Notes under the pieces: model-generated
Databases searched by the model: none
The model's input: the letters and a program-made list of their open reading frames with translations, nothing else
Told to the model about the DNA's origin: nothing
Position numbers and translations under genes: made by a program
Shown here: positions 46,217 to 56,270 of the stretch, in pieces
Layout: every line of letters starts with the position of its first letter
How positions within the stretch are numbered: the stretch's first letter is position 1
Assembly (NCBI GenBank): GCA_014925825.1
Contig: JACGCK010000129.1
Coordinates: 1-64,000 of the forward strand
Direction: 5' to 3'
Source of the DNA: Pholiota molesta
Lineage: Eukaryota > Basidiomycota > Agaricomycetes > Agaricales > Strophariaceae
DNA: 64,000 bases

Positions 46217-49200
46217 ATGCCTAACCATGCCTGCCCCAACTGCGACAGATATTTTGGAACCATCGGAGGGCTTAACAAGCACTTATCATCAGCAAAATCC
46301 TGCCATTGGTTTACTGAAGAACGTTTGCAACAATTGGCTGACACACTCCCTGATCAATCTGACACCGACGACAACACAGAAGAGGAGAATAATAGCAACA
46401 CAGATGGAGCTAATTACGATCCTTTGGGAGACCTCACCCTCGACCTCGATCTTAACATTGAGGACGACATAGATGTTCTTGATGTCCTTGGAGATGCTCC
46501 TAACGAATTTCATTTCGAACCATCGATTGATGATCCCACAACAAACGACGGTAATGCAGAAGCTGGCCCTGGACCTCAAACAGCTGCCTACCGTCTTCGA
46601 CTAGCAGCAATGCGCCACATTTTGGATGATGACGATGATACACGCATCATTGACTCTGATTCAGATTCTGGTCATGTCCTCCGCTATACATCCCCTCCCC
46701 TTCCTATTTCTCTTGATGAAGATGGCGATTCAGAAATGCTTCCAGAGGGCGCAAATTCCCGTTTTTATCCCTTCACATCCGAGCTCGACTGGAAGGTGGC
46801 TCAATGGGCTGTTAAGGATAGTCCAGGTCATAATGCCTTTAATTGTTTGCTAGAGGTTCCTGATGTAAGTTAATAAATCTATTAAAGGGTCTGGTTTATT
46901 GATAATTGTCTATTAGGTCGTAGAAAAACTGGGCCTTTCCTACCATAATATTCGTGCTCTCCATCAAAAGGTCGATTCTTTACCAGTAGTGCTTGGAAGT
47001 CCAGTCTCAAGACTGAAAAAAGACCGGGACTGGACTGGACCTGAACCAGAAAAGACCAGAAATTTGATGGACTGGAAAAGACCGAGACCGTGGTCCGGTC
47101 CATGGTCCAACAGGATTTGAAAAATAGATGGACCGATCAAAAACCGGTCTGGACCAGTCTCAACCAGTCTTTAGCCACGAAAATTTGTAGGCCGATAAAA
47201 CTTTAAAAGTCCTTTCGAACGACACCCAAACCGTATTTTTAGCGTAAGAATTGACAAAGTTATTAATAGTTTCGTTTAAGTAATTACTTTGGGCGTCTAA
47301 AAACGCTTTTAGCCGCAGTGCAAACGTTAATGGGTCGTACCTTTCGCAAACTTGAACACATATAAGAGACATGCAGATCTACATGATGCAATTTAGACCT
47401 TAATATTTAAAAAACATTTGGTTGAGCTATAGTAATATCGATGTTTTCTACTCTTTTGACTACTTCAAAGACGCTTTTGCCTGTGCTTCGTTCAATATAG
47501 ACATCGCCCTTTCGCAAATTGGGCTACAGTTAGATATTAGAATTACCTTTTTAACAAGCATACAATCATAATATATGGTAAGGAAGTGACTGAGATATCA
47601 CAAAATGCGCTCAACCACTGCATTTGCTGGTATTTTAGTTGTTTCTCACTCAATTCTCCACCAATTTTTATATTCTTTGAAGTACTACATACTACATACA
47701 GTATTCTACCTAATTATTACCAGTCTAGACCAGTCTCTGACCGGTTGAGACCGGTTTGGACCGTAACTGGTCTTAACCGGTCTTTGGACCGCTCAAGACT
47801 GCAGTGGACTGGTCTTATGCAGTCCGGTCTGGTTTTTTTCGGTTTTTAAAAATAGATGGACCGGTCTCAGTCTCGGTCCAAGCCCCTGAAGGGTAAAAGA
47901 CCGGACCAGACCGGACTTTCAAGCACTATTTACCAGACAGGGCTGGAATATGGAAGACCAAAAAGCTACGCTTTCCTGATCGGCCAGATGAGATTTTTAC
48001 TCTACGTTACCGAGACCCTGTTGAAGCAATCAAATCACTTTGGAAGGATCCTGAACTATCGCCACAGATGGAATTTGGTCCCACCAAAGTTTATACGGAT
48101 TCAACAAGAAAAGAACGAATATACAGTGAAATGTCATCAGGACTATTGTGGAATGTTCTTGCAGTAAGATACGTTCTCATATATGTTTAAAGTCAATATT
48201 GATGTCGCTCTTCATAGCAAAAACTGCCTGAAAATGGAACCTTAGCACCTGTAATAGTTGGCAGCGATAAAACTCAACTTACGCAGTTCATAGGCAGCAA
48301 ATCGGCATATCCAGTTTATCTCACCATCGGCAATATCCCAAAAGCTACACGGAGAAAACCATCCAAACGTGCTTGTATTCTTATCGCCTATCTATCGGTT
48401 GACAAGTTGTCCCGTATTGGCCTGACTGATAATCAATATCGATCCCGAGTACACCGTCTCTTCCACCAATCCATGCATATCGTTCTTAAGCCCCTTATTC
48501 AAGCTGGAGAAGATGGGGTGGAGATGACAAGTTCTGATGGCGCTGTCCGTCTAGTGTTTCCCATCCTTACATGCTACGTCGCGGATTACCCAGAGCAGTG
48601 TCTCGTAACATGTACGAAATACGGAACTTGCGTAAAATGTCAAGCCCCAGCAACCGATCTTGGAAACTCCACTCCTTCAGAACGTCGCACCCAAGCATGG
48701 ACATTGTCAGTTATCGAGGAGGCCAGAAAAGCGTCAGAAGGAAACTACAATACGTTCTACGCTCACTGTATGTCAAACGATGTTTCTGGGGGTGTTTTTT
48801 CTCCTTTTTGGGAAGGGTTCCCATTAGTCGACATCCACCGCACAATTACTCCCGACGTTCTTCACCAGCTATATCAGGGTGTATTCAAACACTTGGTTGG
48901 TTGGTGTGAGAAACTTCTTCCAAAGGATGAACTAGATCGACGAATTTGCAGCCTTCCACCAGGATATGGGCTTCGACATTTCAAAAAAGGTTTCTCTGGA
49001 CTATCACAAATTACAGGATCTGAACGAAAACATATGGCAAAGATTCTTTTAGGCTGTCTGATTGGGAGTATACCAACTCATGCTGCCGAAGCGATCACCT
49101 CTCTCTTAGACTTCATTTACATTGCCCAATATCCCGCTCATAATTCTACTACTCTGGGCTATCTCTCTGACGCTCTTAAACGCTTCCACGAAAATCGTCA

Positions 49201-50291
49201 CTTCTTTGAAGAAGCACAAATCTGCAAGCATTTCAACATCCCTAAATTTCATTCGCTTCTCCACTACCCCGAATCCATCAAAGAAATTGGGACAACAGAT
49301 AACTACAATACAGAACTGTTTGAACGTCTTCATATCGACTTTGCTAAGCATGGATGGCGAGCATCGAACAAACGGGATGAATTCCCACAGATGATTCGAT
49401 GGCTTTCTCGTCAGGAGAAAGTCGATAGCTTCCGCATACATCTTCAACATACTGGCCACCATACTCCGATGAATATCCAAACCTCCTCTGCTAGGCAACT
49501 CAAATCCATTGCGAAGTCTCCAAACTTTCCAGGTCGAGCTATTTCTCTAATCGAAGAGAAACATAATGCCCCTCACTTTTCTCATTATCTCAAAGTCTAT
49601 ATCAATAATCTACCATCTCAGCAATCACGTCTGTCTTTACGCGACCTAGAACGTACTATTCTGCCTTTCAAAAAGGTAGATGTCTATAATACCTTTCGGT
49701 TCCATTTAGCTAGCATCAACGACGAAGAGCCAGAAATTGATGCCGTTAACGCCATTCCTATATCATCCAAGTACCCCCATGGAAGATTTGATACTGTTGT
49801 CGCTATTGTTAAGCAAGACGCTGAATCAACAGGGCTTATAGGTAATTATTTATTTACTTCACTTTGAATAGAAAGTTAATTTTATATTATTAGGAACGCG
49901 GATCGGTCGTGTAAAAGTAATTTTCACTTTACCCAAAATTCTGGACACCATAACAGGACCTACAAATCCTCCTACCTCCTGGCCTAAAGATCCTTTAGCC
50001 TATATTGAATGGTACTCTCCTCTTCCATCCCGCGCTCTACCAGGAAATGGCATGATGTACCATATCAAAAAGGTCGAGCCAACATCTAGTTCAAGTGATA
50101 TACCCAAGCGTGCCCCAGGTGCTATTATCCCAATAAGCAATATACGACAAAGCTGTATGTTGTTCCCTGCCTTTCCTAAAGATTCAGGACGTACACCTTC
50201 AGATTGGACCACAGATAACGTGCTCGATAAATGTTCTTCATTTTTTGTCAATAATTGGTTAAGTAAATATTCATATCAGTCTATTTGGTAA
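46217..50291 (+). CDS. Plavaka transposase, 988 aa when spliced, interrupted by a MITE in exon 2
   Basis: Exons are 46217-46864, 46917-46986 plus 47937-48163, 48218-49841 and 49894-50291. The start MPNHACPNCDRYF was chosen over an upstream in-frame ATG because the family begins with this C2H2-like finger (CPNCDRYFGTIGGLNKHL). Landmarks in order: YRDPVEAIKSLWKDPELSP, VIVGSDKTQLTQFIGSKSAY, FPILTCYVADYPEQCLVTCT, DIHRTITPDVLHQLYQGVFK, NIPKFHSLLHYPESI, ELFERLHIDFAKHGWRASNK, and a C-terminal block with SNIRQSCMLFPAF. The protein would cut and insert the element by an RNase H-fold mechanism. There are no stop codons or slips apart from the MITE at 46987-47928, whose removal with one 8-bp duplication restores the frame. 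Confidence 0.9.
46987..47928. mobile_element. hAT-like MITE, 942 bp, inserted in the transposase gene
   Basis: It is flanked by the 8-bp duplication TTTACCAG (46979-46986 and 47929-47936). The terminal inverted repeats are TAGTGCTTGGAAGTCC on the left and the complement of TAGTGCTTGAAAGTCC on the right. Subterminal regions are packed with GACCGG/GACCAG motifs in both orientations; the centre is AT-rich and non-coding. An 8-bp duplication with TAGTG ends fits hAT; a KDZ-type origin also gives 8 bp and cannot be excluded. Confidence 0.85.
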
Positions 50292-50467
50292 TTTAAACGA
50301 AGTATTTGTACAAATAAAATATTAATAATGGTACCTACTTCTGCTATTAGTTGTGGTTCTAGATATGAGGGATAATGCTAGCATATCGGTGACCCAAGTT
50401 CGAAATAAGCATGGACAGTTGACAGAGGCTACTATAATATATATTATACAATTATTGAAATGACAAA

Positions 50468-50558
50468 TGCCCTATAGTGTAGTTGGCAATGTGCTGGCTA
50501 AATCCTGGGAAATGGCACGTGAGGTTGCAAGTTCAAACCTCGGTCAGTGCATTATTTT
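50468..50558 (+). ncRNA. tRNA-derived Pol III unit (SINE-like or tRNA pseudogene)
   Basis: An A box (TAGTGTAGTTG, 50475-50485) matches TRGYNNARNNG. A B box (GTTCAAACC, 50531-50539) matches GWTCRANNC. They are 46 nt apart, and a T5 run at about 50554 could terminate transcription. The acceptor and T stems contain mismatches, so it is not a sound tRNA; a tRNA-derived remnant is more likely. Confidence 0.5.
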
Positions 50559-50851
50559 TCCAAGTAAAGTCAAGAGGCATGCATAACGTTCTTGCAAGCT
50601 ATAAAGCTTTGCATATACTTTCGCAGCTTTCTGAGCCTCCAGTGCGCTTTGGGAAATATTCGTAAGTCAAAAGCAAGTGCGTAAGGGATCACTGATTGCT
50701 GAGCGACCTTGTACAGACTTGGGAACTAAAGTATATAGAAAGCCAAACTAAAGGTGCTCTGAGAGCATCTTGGACTGACCTGAAGTGCTCTGGGATGCTC
50801 TGGTATCTCTGGGATGCTCTTGACTTACCTGGCTCAGCTTTAGCGCAAAGG

Positions 50852-50863
50852 CGTTTTTTCGTG
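50852..50863 (-). repeat. Plavaka right terminal inverted repeat
   Basis: CGTTTTTTCGTG reads CACGAAAAAACG inward, matching the left end except for one extra A. AT follows immediately. Confidence 0.85.
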
Positions 50864-50865
50864 AT

Positions 50866-51223
50866 GCAGCACCAAACTCCACCCGCTGCGGCCCCACGCG
50901 CAGCGCCAGCTCAGGCTCAGGCCCAGCCAGCACGTACTCCAGCCCAGCCAGCCCGTGCTTCAGCTCCAACACCCGCGGTCTCAGCAGCGCCACGACCTCC
51001 TGCGGACCCGAATGCCATGGATGTCGATGCTGCCCGTGCTCGCAACAACGGCGGCAGGTCGTACTCGTCGCGGTGCTATGGGTGCGGGGAGGAGGGTCAT
51101 CGTATCAACAACTGCCCTAACCTCCTTGCGAGCATACGTGCTGCGGTGACGGAGGCTGTTAGTGGTGCCTCTGCTCGGGCGCCTGCTCCTGCGGCCAGTG
51201 CCCCCGGTCAGGGTTTTTCGTAG
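50866..51223 (+). CDS. Gag, 3' part with CCHC zinc knuckle
   Basis: It continues gag in frame after removal of the Plavaka element (393 codons in total with 31058-31878, including the stop). It is Ala/Pro/Gln-rich, then carries the nucleocapsid knuckle CYGCGEEGHRINNC near 51,080. It ends in TAG at 51221-51223, just after a slippery heptamer. Confidence 0.9.
51211..51217 (+). promoter_or_regulatory. Probable -1 ribosomal frameshift site GGGTTTT
   Basis: In the gag frame the bases read G GGT TTT, an exact X XXY YYZ heptamer, ending 3 nt before the gag TAG. A -1 slip leads directly into the pol frame, which has no stop from this point to 55452. Confidence 0.7.
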
Positions 51224-54200
51224 GGTTGTCGCCGTCTGTCGTCCCGCGTACAACCAACAAGTTTGATGTACTTGCCCCGTCTAATGATATTTTATTGCTT
51301 GGACCCAACGAGCAGCAGAGTGTGCCCCCTAAGCGCCGGCGTCGTCTTCGTAGCCGCCGGGCAGCTGTGATCCATGCCCGCTCTCCCCGCTCCCCATTCT
51401 CTGCATTTGAATTTCCTGTGACGCTGCATATCCATCATGATTCCCTGACGACATCCTTACCTCTTCGTGTCATCGACACTCGTGCGATGGCTGACTCTGG
51501 GGCGAGCTGTTGCTTCATCAACCCACGTTTTGTGGAGGAGCACCAGATTCCCCTGATAAAAAAGAGACGTCCTTTGCGTCTACGCACCATTGACAATTCT
51601 GAAATAAAATCTGGCCTTATCACACATGAAGTCCATATCCGTGTCTTTATTGGGGACCACTCTGAGGTTATGATCCTTGAGGTGGCTGACATTGGTGACG
51701 ATAACATGATTGTTGGTATCAACTGGCTACGAAAACATGACCCCGACATCAGCTGGCAGCGCTCAACCATGGCTTTTACTTCCGATTATTGCAAGGCCTC
51801 GTGTTTGCCTAAAGTGGCTGCTGTCAAAGGCACGTCCACTCCGTCGGGTGGTCCGCGCTGTCCTCCTCGGAAGGCAGTGCTGGAAAGGGCTCGCCGTGCT
51901 GCGCGTAAGGTGGCAAGGGCTCGAGCACGGGGGGAGGAGGTGGAGGATGTGGAAGAGGCACGGCGGGTGGAGCAGTTGGCGCCGGTAGGTGGGCGGAGTG
52001 TTGAGCTGCCGCGCGCACGGGCGAAGAAGACCAATACAGGTGGACCCCGGGTGTGTGTGCCATCGGAGTCGTTCGCTGGGCTGAAACGTTCGCGCACCCG
52101 TCGCACGCGCTTTGCTCGTGAGGCGCGGAATGAGGCTGTTCGTGCGGCGAAGGCGGCTATTGATGACGTGCTCCGGAGGATCGAGGAGCAGCCTGGGCCT
52201 AGCAATGGCTCGCAGATGTTTTTGGAGCAGAGGTGGGAGGAGGAGTCAGTGAGGAGTGGTGGTGGTCCAGTGTTGCGGGCAGCGGCGGGACAGACTGTGG
52301 CGCAGACATTGGCGGAGGAGGCGGCGAAGGTGGCTGGGAAGCCAGTGCGGACGGTGGAGGAAATGGTCCCGGCGGAATTTCACGAATTTTTGGATGTCTT
52401 TGATAAGGCAAAGTCTGAGCGGCTTCCGGCACACACTCGTCATGACCTCGCAATCGACCTGGAGCCTGGGGCGCCTCTTCCACGCCCAGGTAAACTTTAC
52501 CAGCTGTCAGCCGACGAATTGTCCTCGCTCAAGGAGTTTATCGACGAGAATCTGGCCAAAGGGTATATTCGGCCATCTAGTGCACCTTGCGGGGCACCTG
52601 TCTTCTTTGTGAAGAAGAAGGATGGTTCCTTGCGTTTGGTGGTTGACTTCCGTGCCCTCAACGCTGTGACGCGCCCGGATGCATACCCAATTCCGTTGAC
52701 AAACGAGCTTCTCGATCGGCTGAAGGCAGCCAAGGTCTTCACGACGCTCGACATGCGCTGGGGCTACTACAATGTCCGCATCAGAGAGGGGGATGAGTGG
52801 AAGACGTCATTCCGCACCCGCTACGGCCAGTTCGAGTTTTTGGTGATGCAGTTTGGCCTTCGCAATGCGCCGGCGGCCTTCCAGCGCATGGTGAACGAGC
52901 TGTTCCATGACTTGGTTGATGTCTACGTGGTCTTGTACCTTGATGATATCATCATATTCTCCGATGATCCTTCGAAGCATGATGAGCAGGTGAAGGAGGT
53001 TTTGCGCCGACTGCGCGAGGCCGATTTGTTCCTCAAGCCGGAGAAGTGCCAGTTTCGTACGACGGAGGTCGATTACCTGGGCCTCAAGATCTCGCCTGGG
53101 TGTATTGGGATGGACCCCGTGAAGGTTTCGGGTGTCACGGACTGGCCGACCCCACAGAACGTGAAACAGGTTCAGCGTTTCCTGGGCTTCTGCAACTTCT
53201 ACCGGCGCTTCGTGGCAGACTACGCTGACATTACGCGGCCTTTGGAACGTTTGAAAGGGAAGGATGTGGCCTGGCGATGGGGTGTGGAGGAACAGGCAGC
53301 CTTCGACGGGCTGAAGGAGGCATTTGTGCAGGCACCCGTTCTCATGATGCCGGACATGAATGCACCCTTCCGCGTTGAGACGGATGCCTCGGACTTTGCG
53401 ATGGGTGCGATTTTGTCGCAGGCGGATGAGCATGGTGATTGGCGTCCAGTTGCTTACTTTTCCAAGGCGTTGCAACCTGCGGAACGGAACTATGATGTCC
53501 ACGATAAGGAGTTGTTGTCAGTGGTGCGGGCGCTTGAGATGTGGCGGCCTTACCTCGAGGGCAGCCCTCACAGGGTTGACATTTTCTCCGACCACCGAAA
53601 CCTCGAATTCTTCATGACGACGCGCGACTTGAACCGACGGCAGGCTCGCTGGAGCCTTTTCTTGAACCGTTTCAACTTCGTGATTATTCATCGTCCTGGG
53701 CGCCTAAGTGCTGGCCCCGATGGTCTCTCGCGACGGGCGGACCACGAGGTGCCCGCCGGTTCGCGCGATAACGTTGATCAGAGGATTTTGCCCCCAGAGC
53801 GGCTTGGGCCAGGAGAAGGAAGAGCGGAGGTGGCGGATGGAGGAGCGAAGGAGCAGGGGGACGGGGGTCGATCGAGGCGTATTAAGCGGGCAGTAGTGGT
53901 GGAGCTGGCACGGTGTGCGGCCTCGGAGGTGGTAGAGCGGGTGGAGCAGACGGTTCTGTCCGATGCGGCGATCTTGGAGCGCATACGTGTGGTGGCACGG
54001 TCGGACCCTAAGCTGGAGATGGTATGGGGTTTGCCGTCTGCCCCCGCATCGATTAAGTCCCGGCTGAAGGAGTTCGTGGTGGATGACGGCCTGGTGCGGT
54101 TCAACGGCCTGGTTTACGTTCCGGACGATGACGAGGTGAAGCGGCAGATACTGCAGCTGTATCATGACTCGATCCCGGCGGGCCACCCCGGTCGTGCAAA

Positions 54201-55452
54201 CACACTTGCCCTCATCTCGAGGAATTACTATTGGCCGCGCATGTCAGAATTTGTCAACCGTTATGTGGATGGGTGTTTTACTTGCCAGAAGACGAAGCCG
54301 CGCAGGCAGAAGCCCTACGGTCCCTTGCAGCCTCTCGAGATTCCTGACGGCCCATGGCAGCACATCACGACGGACTATGTCGGCCCCTTGCCTGTCTCGA
54401 ATGGTTATGATGCCGTGCAGGTTATTTGCGACAAGTTGACGAAGCGCGCCCATTTTCTACCGACGCGCTCGACGGATACTGCGGAGGACATGTGTGATGT
54501 TTTCATGACGCGGGTTTGGCCTCTTCATGGCACGCCGAAGAAGATCGTCTCGGATCGGGGGCCCCAATTTATTGCTCGGTATACAGCGCGCATGTGGGAG
54601 CGCATGGGGATCAAACGCGCGTTGTCGACAGCACACCATCCGCAGACCGACGGGCAGACGGAACGAGCCAACCAGGAGCTGGAGGTGTACCTGCGTGCGT
54701 ACGTGGACTTTTATCAGGATGACTGGGCGGATTGGCTCCCTTTCGCGGAGTTCGCCTTCAACAATCGCGTGAACGCGGCTACTGGGATGTCGCCCTTCTA
54801 CGCCGAGTATGGTTACCACCCGACCTTCTCGATTGATCCTGTGAACTCTCAGTCAGTGCCGAAGGCAGATGATCGCCTGGACAGGCTGCATGAAATTCAG
54901 CAGGAACTCACCTCGTTGTTGGAGCTCGCGGCGGAGCGGATGAAGCGCTACCATGACCGGTCGGTGGACACGGCACCAGAATACTCGGTGGGCGACCGTG
55001 TTTTCCTCGAACGCGCCGATCTGCGCTCTACGCGCCCAAGCCACAAGCTAGATTTCAAACGGTTCGGGCCTTTCAAAATTGCGCAGAAGTTATCAGACAC
55101 GGCTTACCGCCTTGAACTACCCGACGGTTGGAACATTCATGATGTTTTCCATGTTTCTTGCTTGGTTCCGGCGCGTGAGGACACAATTCCTGGGCGCAAA
55201 CAGCCGCCGCCGCCACCCGTGCCCATGGAGACTGGAGATGAGGTCGAGATTGAGCGAATCTTGAAAGAGCGGCGGACGAGAGGGGGTGTGGCAGAGTTTT
55301 TGGTGCGATGGAAGGGGTATGACGAGAGTGAAGACGAGTGGCTGAAGGAATATGATTTGACGCACGCGCAGGAGGCGATTGCGGAGTTTCGAGAGCAGCA
55401 AGCAACGCGAGGGCGACGTCGTGGAAGGAGGAAGGGGGTGGTGAAGGAGTAG
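51214..55452 (+). CDS. Gypsy Pol polyprotein with chromodomain
   Basis: The frame is open for about 1,410 codons. Numbered from the TTG at 51226: aspartic protease DSGA at residue 90; reverse transcriptase LVVDFRALN and YLDD (571); RNase H VETDASDFAMGAIL and FSDHRNLEFF; integrase zinc-binding GHPGRANTLALISRNYYWPR, catalytic D1050 (ITTDYVG), D1110 (VSDRGPQF) and E1146 (QTERANQ), giving the D-35-E spacing; and a C-terminal chromodomain (EVEIERILKERR, EFLVRWKGYDESEDEW). It replicates the element through an RNA intermediate. The chromodomain places it in the chromovirus lineage and would direct integration to marked chromatin. It has no own ATG near the 5' end, consistent with expression by frameshifting. 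Confidence 0.95.
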   Translation, partial: FFVGLSPSVVPRTTNKFDVLAPSNDILLLGPNEQQSVPPKRRRRLRSRRAAVIHARSPRSPFSAFEFPVTLHIHHDSLTTSLPLRVIDTRAMADSGASCCFINPRFVEEHQIPLIKKRRPLRLRTIDNSEIKSGLITHEVHIRVFIGDHSEVMILEVADIGDDNMIVGINWLRKHDPDISWQRSTMAFTSDYCKASCLPKVAAVKGTSTPSGGPRCPPRKAVLERARRAARKVARARARGEEVEDVEEARRVEQLAPVGGRSVELPRARAKKTNTGGPRVCVPSESFAGLKRSRTRRTRFAREARNEAVRAAKAAIDDVLRRIEEQPGPSNGSQMFLEQRWEEESVRSGGGPVLRAAAGQTVAQTLAEEAAKVAGKPVRTVEEMVPAEFHEFLDVFDKAKSERLPAHTRHDLAIDLEPGAPLPRPGKLYQLSADELSSLKEFIDENLAKGYIRPSSAPCGAPVFFVKKKDGSLRLVVDFRALNAVTRPDAYPIPLTNELLDRLKAAKVFTTLDMRWGYYNVRIREGDEWKTSFRTRYGQFEFLVMQFGLRNAPAAFQRMVNELFHDLVDVYVVLYLDDIIIFSDDPSKHDEQVKEVLRRLREADLFLKPEKCQFRTTEVDYLGLKISPGCIGMDPVKVSGVTDWPTPQNVKQVQRFLGFCNFYRRFVADYADITRPLERLKGKDVAWRWGVEEQAAFDGLKEAFVQAPVLMMPDMNAPFRVETDASDFAMGAILSQADEHGDWRPVAYFSKALQPAERNYDVHDKELLSVVRALEMWRPYLEGSPHRVDIFSDHRNLEFFMTTRDLNRRQARWSLFLNRFNFVIIHRPGRLSAGPDGLSRRADHEVPAGSRDNVDQRILPPERLGPGEGRAEVADGGAKEQGDGGRSRRIKRAVVVELARCAASEVVERVEQTVLSDAAILERIRVVARSDPKLEMVWGLPSAPASIKSRLKEFVVDDGLVRFNGLVYVPDDDEVKRQILQLYHDSIPAGHPGRANTLALISRNYYWPRMSEFVNRYVDGCFTCQKTKPRRQKPYGPLQPLEIPDGPWQHITTDYVGPLPVSNGYDAVQVICDKLTKRAHFLPTRSTDTAEDMCDVFMTRVWPLHGTPKKIVSDRGPQFIARYTARMWERMGIKRALSTAHHPQTDGQTERANQELEVYLRAYVDFYQDDWADWLPFAEFAFNNRVNAATGMSPFYAEYGYHPTFSIDPVNSQSVPKADDRLDRLHEIQQELTSLLELAAERMKRYHDRSVDTAPEYSVGDRVFLERADLRSTRPSHKLDFKRFGPFKIAQKLSDTAYRLELPDGWNIHDVFHVSCLVPAREDTIPGRKQPPPPPVPMETGDEVEIERILKERRTRGGVAEFLVRWKGYDESEDEWLKEYDLTHAQEAIAEFREQQATRGRRRGRRKGVVKE

Positions 55453-55554
55453 GGCAAAGGGTTTATGTTTCTCTCAGGCTGTCCTGCTTCGTTCCGCGGA
55501 GTCTCAGGCTGTCAAACCTTTTTTTCTATTTTTGGTTCGCTTCTTGACTTTTTT

Positions 55555-55567
55555 GGAAGGGGGATGG
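55555..55567 (+). promoter_or_regulatory. Polypurine tract
   Basis: GGAAGGGGGATGG directly precedes the 3' LTR. It is purine-rich apart from one T, as expected for the plus-strand DNA primer. Confidence 0.75.
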
Positions 55568-55749
55568 TGTTATGATACACGCGACACGTGACCTTACGTC
55601 TATGTCTTTCCGTATCTTTCTTCTCTTTTCTTCATCTTTGTCCACTTCGTTATCTAGGTATGTACGACGTACATACTGCCTTTCCTCTATATAACTTCGT
55701 TATCTAGACTCTCTCGCGACTGCCTTGCAGCTGTCGACGTGTCCCTACA
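55568..55749 (+). repeat. 3' LTR of the gypsy element, 182 bp
   Basis: It matches the 5' LTR at 181 of 182 positions, and is followed by the TGATC duplication (55750-55754). Confidence 0.95.
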
Positions 55750-55754
55750 TGATC

Positions 55755-55828
55755 TGTCCGCGGGCGAATTCGACGAGCGAGATGACGGATGGAACGCGCA
55801 CTTTGTTGCTCGGGAGGACGTTTTTTGA
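55755..55828 (+). pseudogene. Orphaned 3' end of the secreted repeat-protein gene
   Basis: Joined to 30815 (after one TGATC copy) it continues the frame of exon 6 as VPRDL-SAGEFDERDDGWNAH and FVAREDVF, then TGA at 55826-55828. The uninterrupted protein would have been 265 aa. The segment has no promoter of its own other than the LTR. Confidence 0.8.
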
Positions 55829-55984
55829 TCATGGATGGAAGATAGTGTCTTAATACCAGAGAAATCGATATTGTCGAGGTTTGGAAAATGACTCCAGGCT
55901 TACGAGGGTCAGATACATGAACTACGCCGCGAGCTTCTGACATTCACATATAAACATCTTAAACAATCGCCGAGCTTCTAGTAG

Positions 55985-56270
55985 AGAAAATGGCCGCCTA
56001 TTACTACACTCTACTGTTCGACTTCTCTTCCTTCTGCGTGTCGCGGTTCGGGGACGCAGTTTCTGTGTAGGATGTTCGACAATCGATCCTTATTTAACGG
56101 ATAGATAACTTTCCGAACATTTCTTCGTTAAATGTTTGTGCCAGTCAATTACTATCATTACGCAGAAGTTCTACAAAACCTTGCGCGGCGTACCGTACAT
56201 TATCCAACACCAACTAACCGCGAGCGAGCCCTCAACAACGGACCCAACCCGCGGCTCAATACCCCATCCA
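55985..56270. repeat. Diverged repeat unit, copy A
   Basis: It starts TTCTGCGTGTCGCGGTTCGG near 56,030, continues with GGATGTTCGACA and TAC-ACATTATCCA, and lines up with copies B (59.96 kb) and C (62.66 kb), though an internal 150 bp is missing here. Confidence 0.55.

Larger units (their letters stand above)
31879..50863. mobile_element. Plavaka-type (CACTA-like) DNA transposon, 18,985 bp, carrying accessory genes and captured fragments
   Basis: The ends are inverted repeats: CACGAAAAACG on the left and the complement of CACGAAAAAACG on the right. AT is duplicated at both flanks (31877-31878, 50864-50865). Excision with one AT removed restores gag exactly. The right arm encodes two small proteins and the transposase on the plus strand. 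The left arm encodes a DUF6532-like protein, a TET/JBP dioxygenase protein and a row of host-gene fragments on the minus strand. Base composition is more AT-rich than the surrounding host genes. Tandem repeats near the left end and TGCTCTGGGA repeats near both ends fit the subterminal repeats of CACTA-like elements. Confidence 0.9.
30816..55749 (+). mobile_element. Chromodomain Ty3/gypsy LTR retrotransposon, split by a nested Plavaka element
   Basis: The element spans 24,934 bp. Subtracting the nested transposon (31879-50863) and its 2-bp duplication leaves 5,947 bp, a normal full-length size. Its order is LTR, PBS, gag with a CCHC knuckle, pol (protease, RT, RNase H, integrase, chromodomain), polypurine tract, LTR. 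The LTRs differ at one of 182 positions, and pol has no stop or frameshift, so insertion was recent and probably of an active copy. It sits in the last exon of the secreted repeat-protein gene. Confidence 0.95.

Noticed and set aside
46987..47928. Intron within the transposase instead of a MITE
   Set aside because: The segment has inverted repeats and an exact 8-bp flanking duplication, and lacks GT-AG borders at the frame-restoring points.
50468..50558. Functional tRNA gene
   Set aside because: Only 5 of 7 acceptor pairs and 3 of 5 T-stem pairs form, and the anticodon arm is unclear.
51435..55457. Many antisense frames opposite gypsy pol
   Set aside because: Shadows of a strongly biased coding strand; pol itself is intact and fully explains the region.
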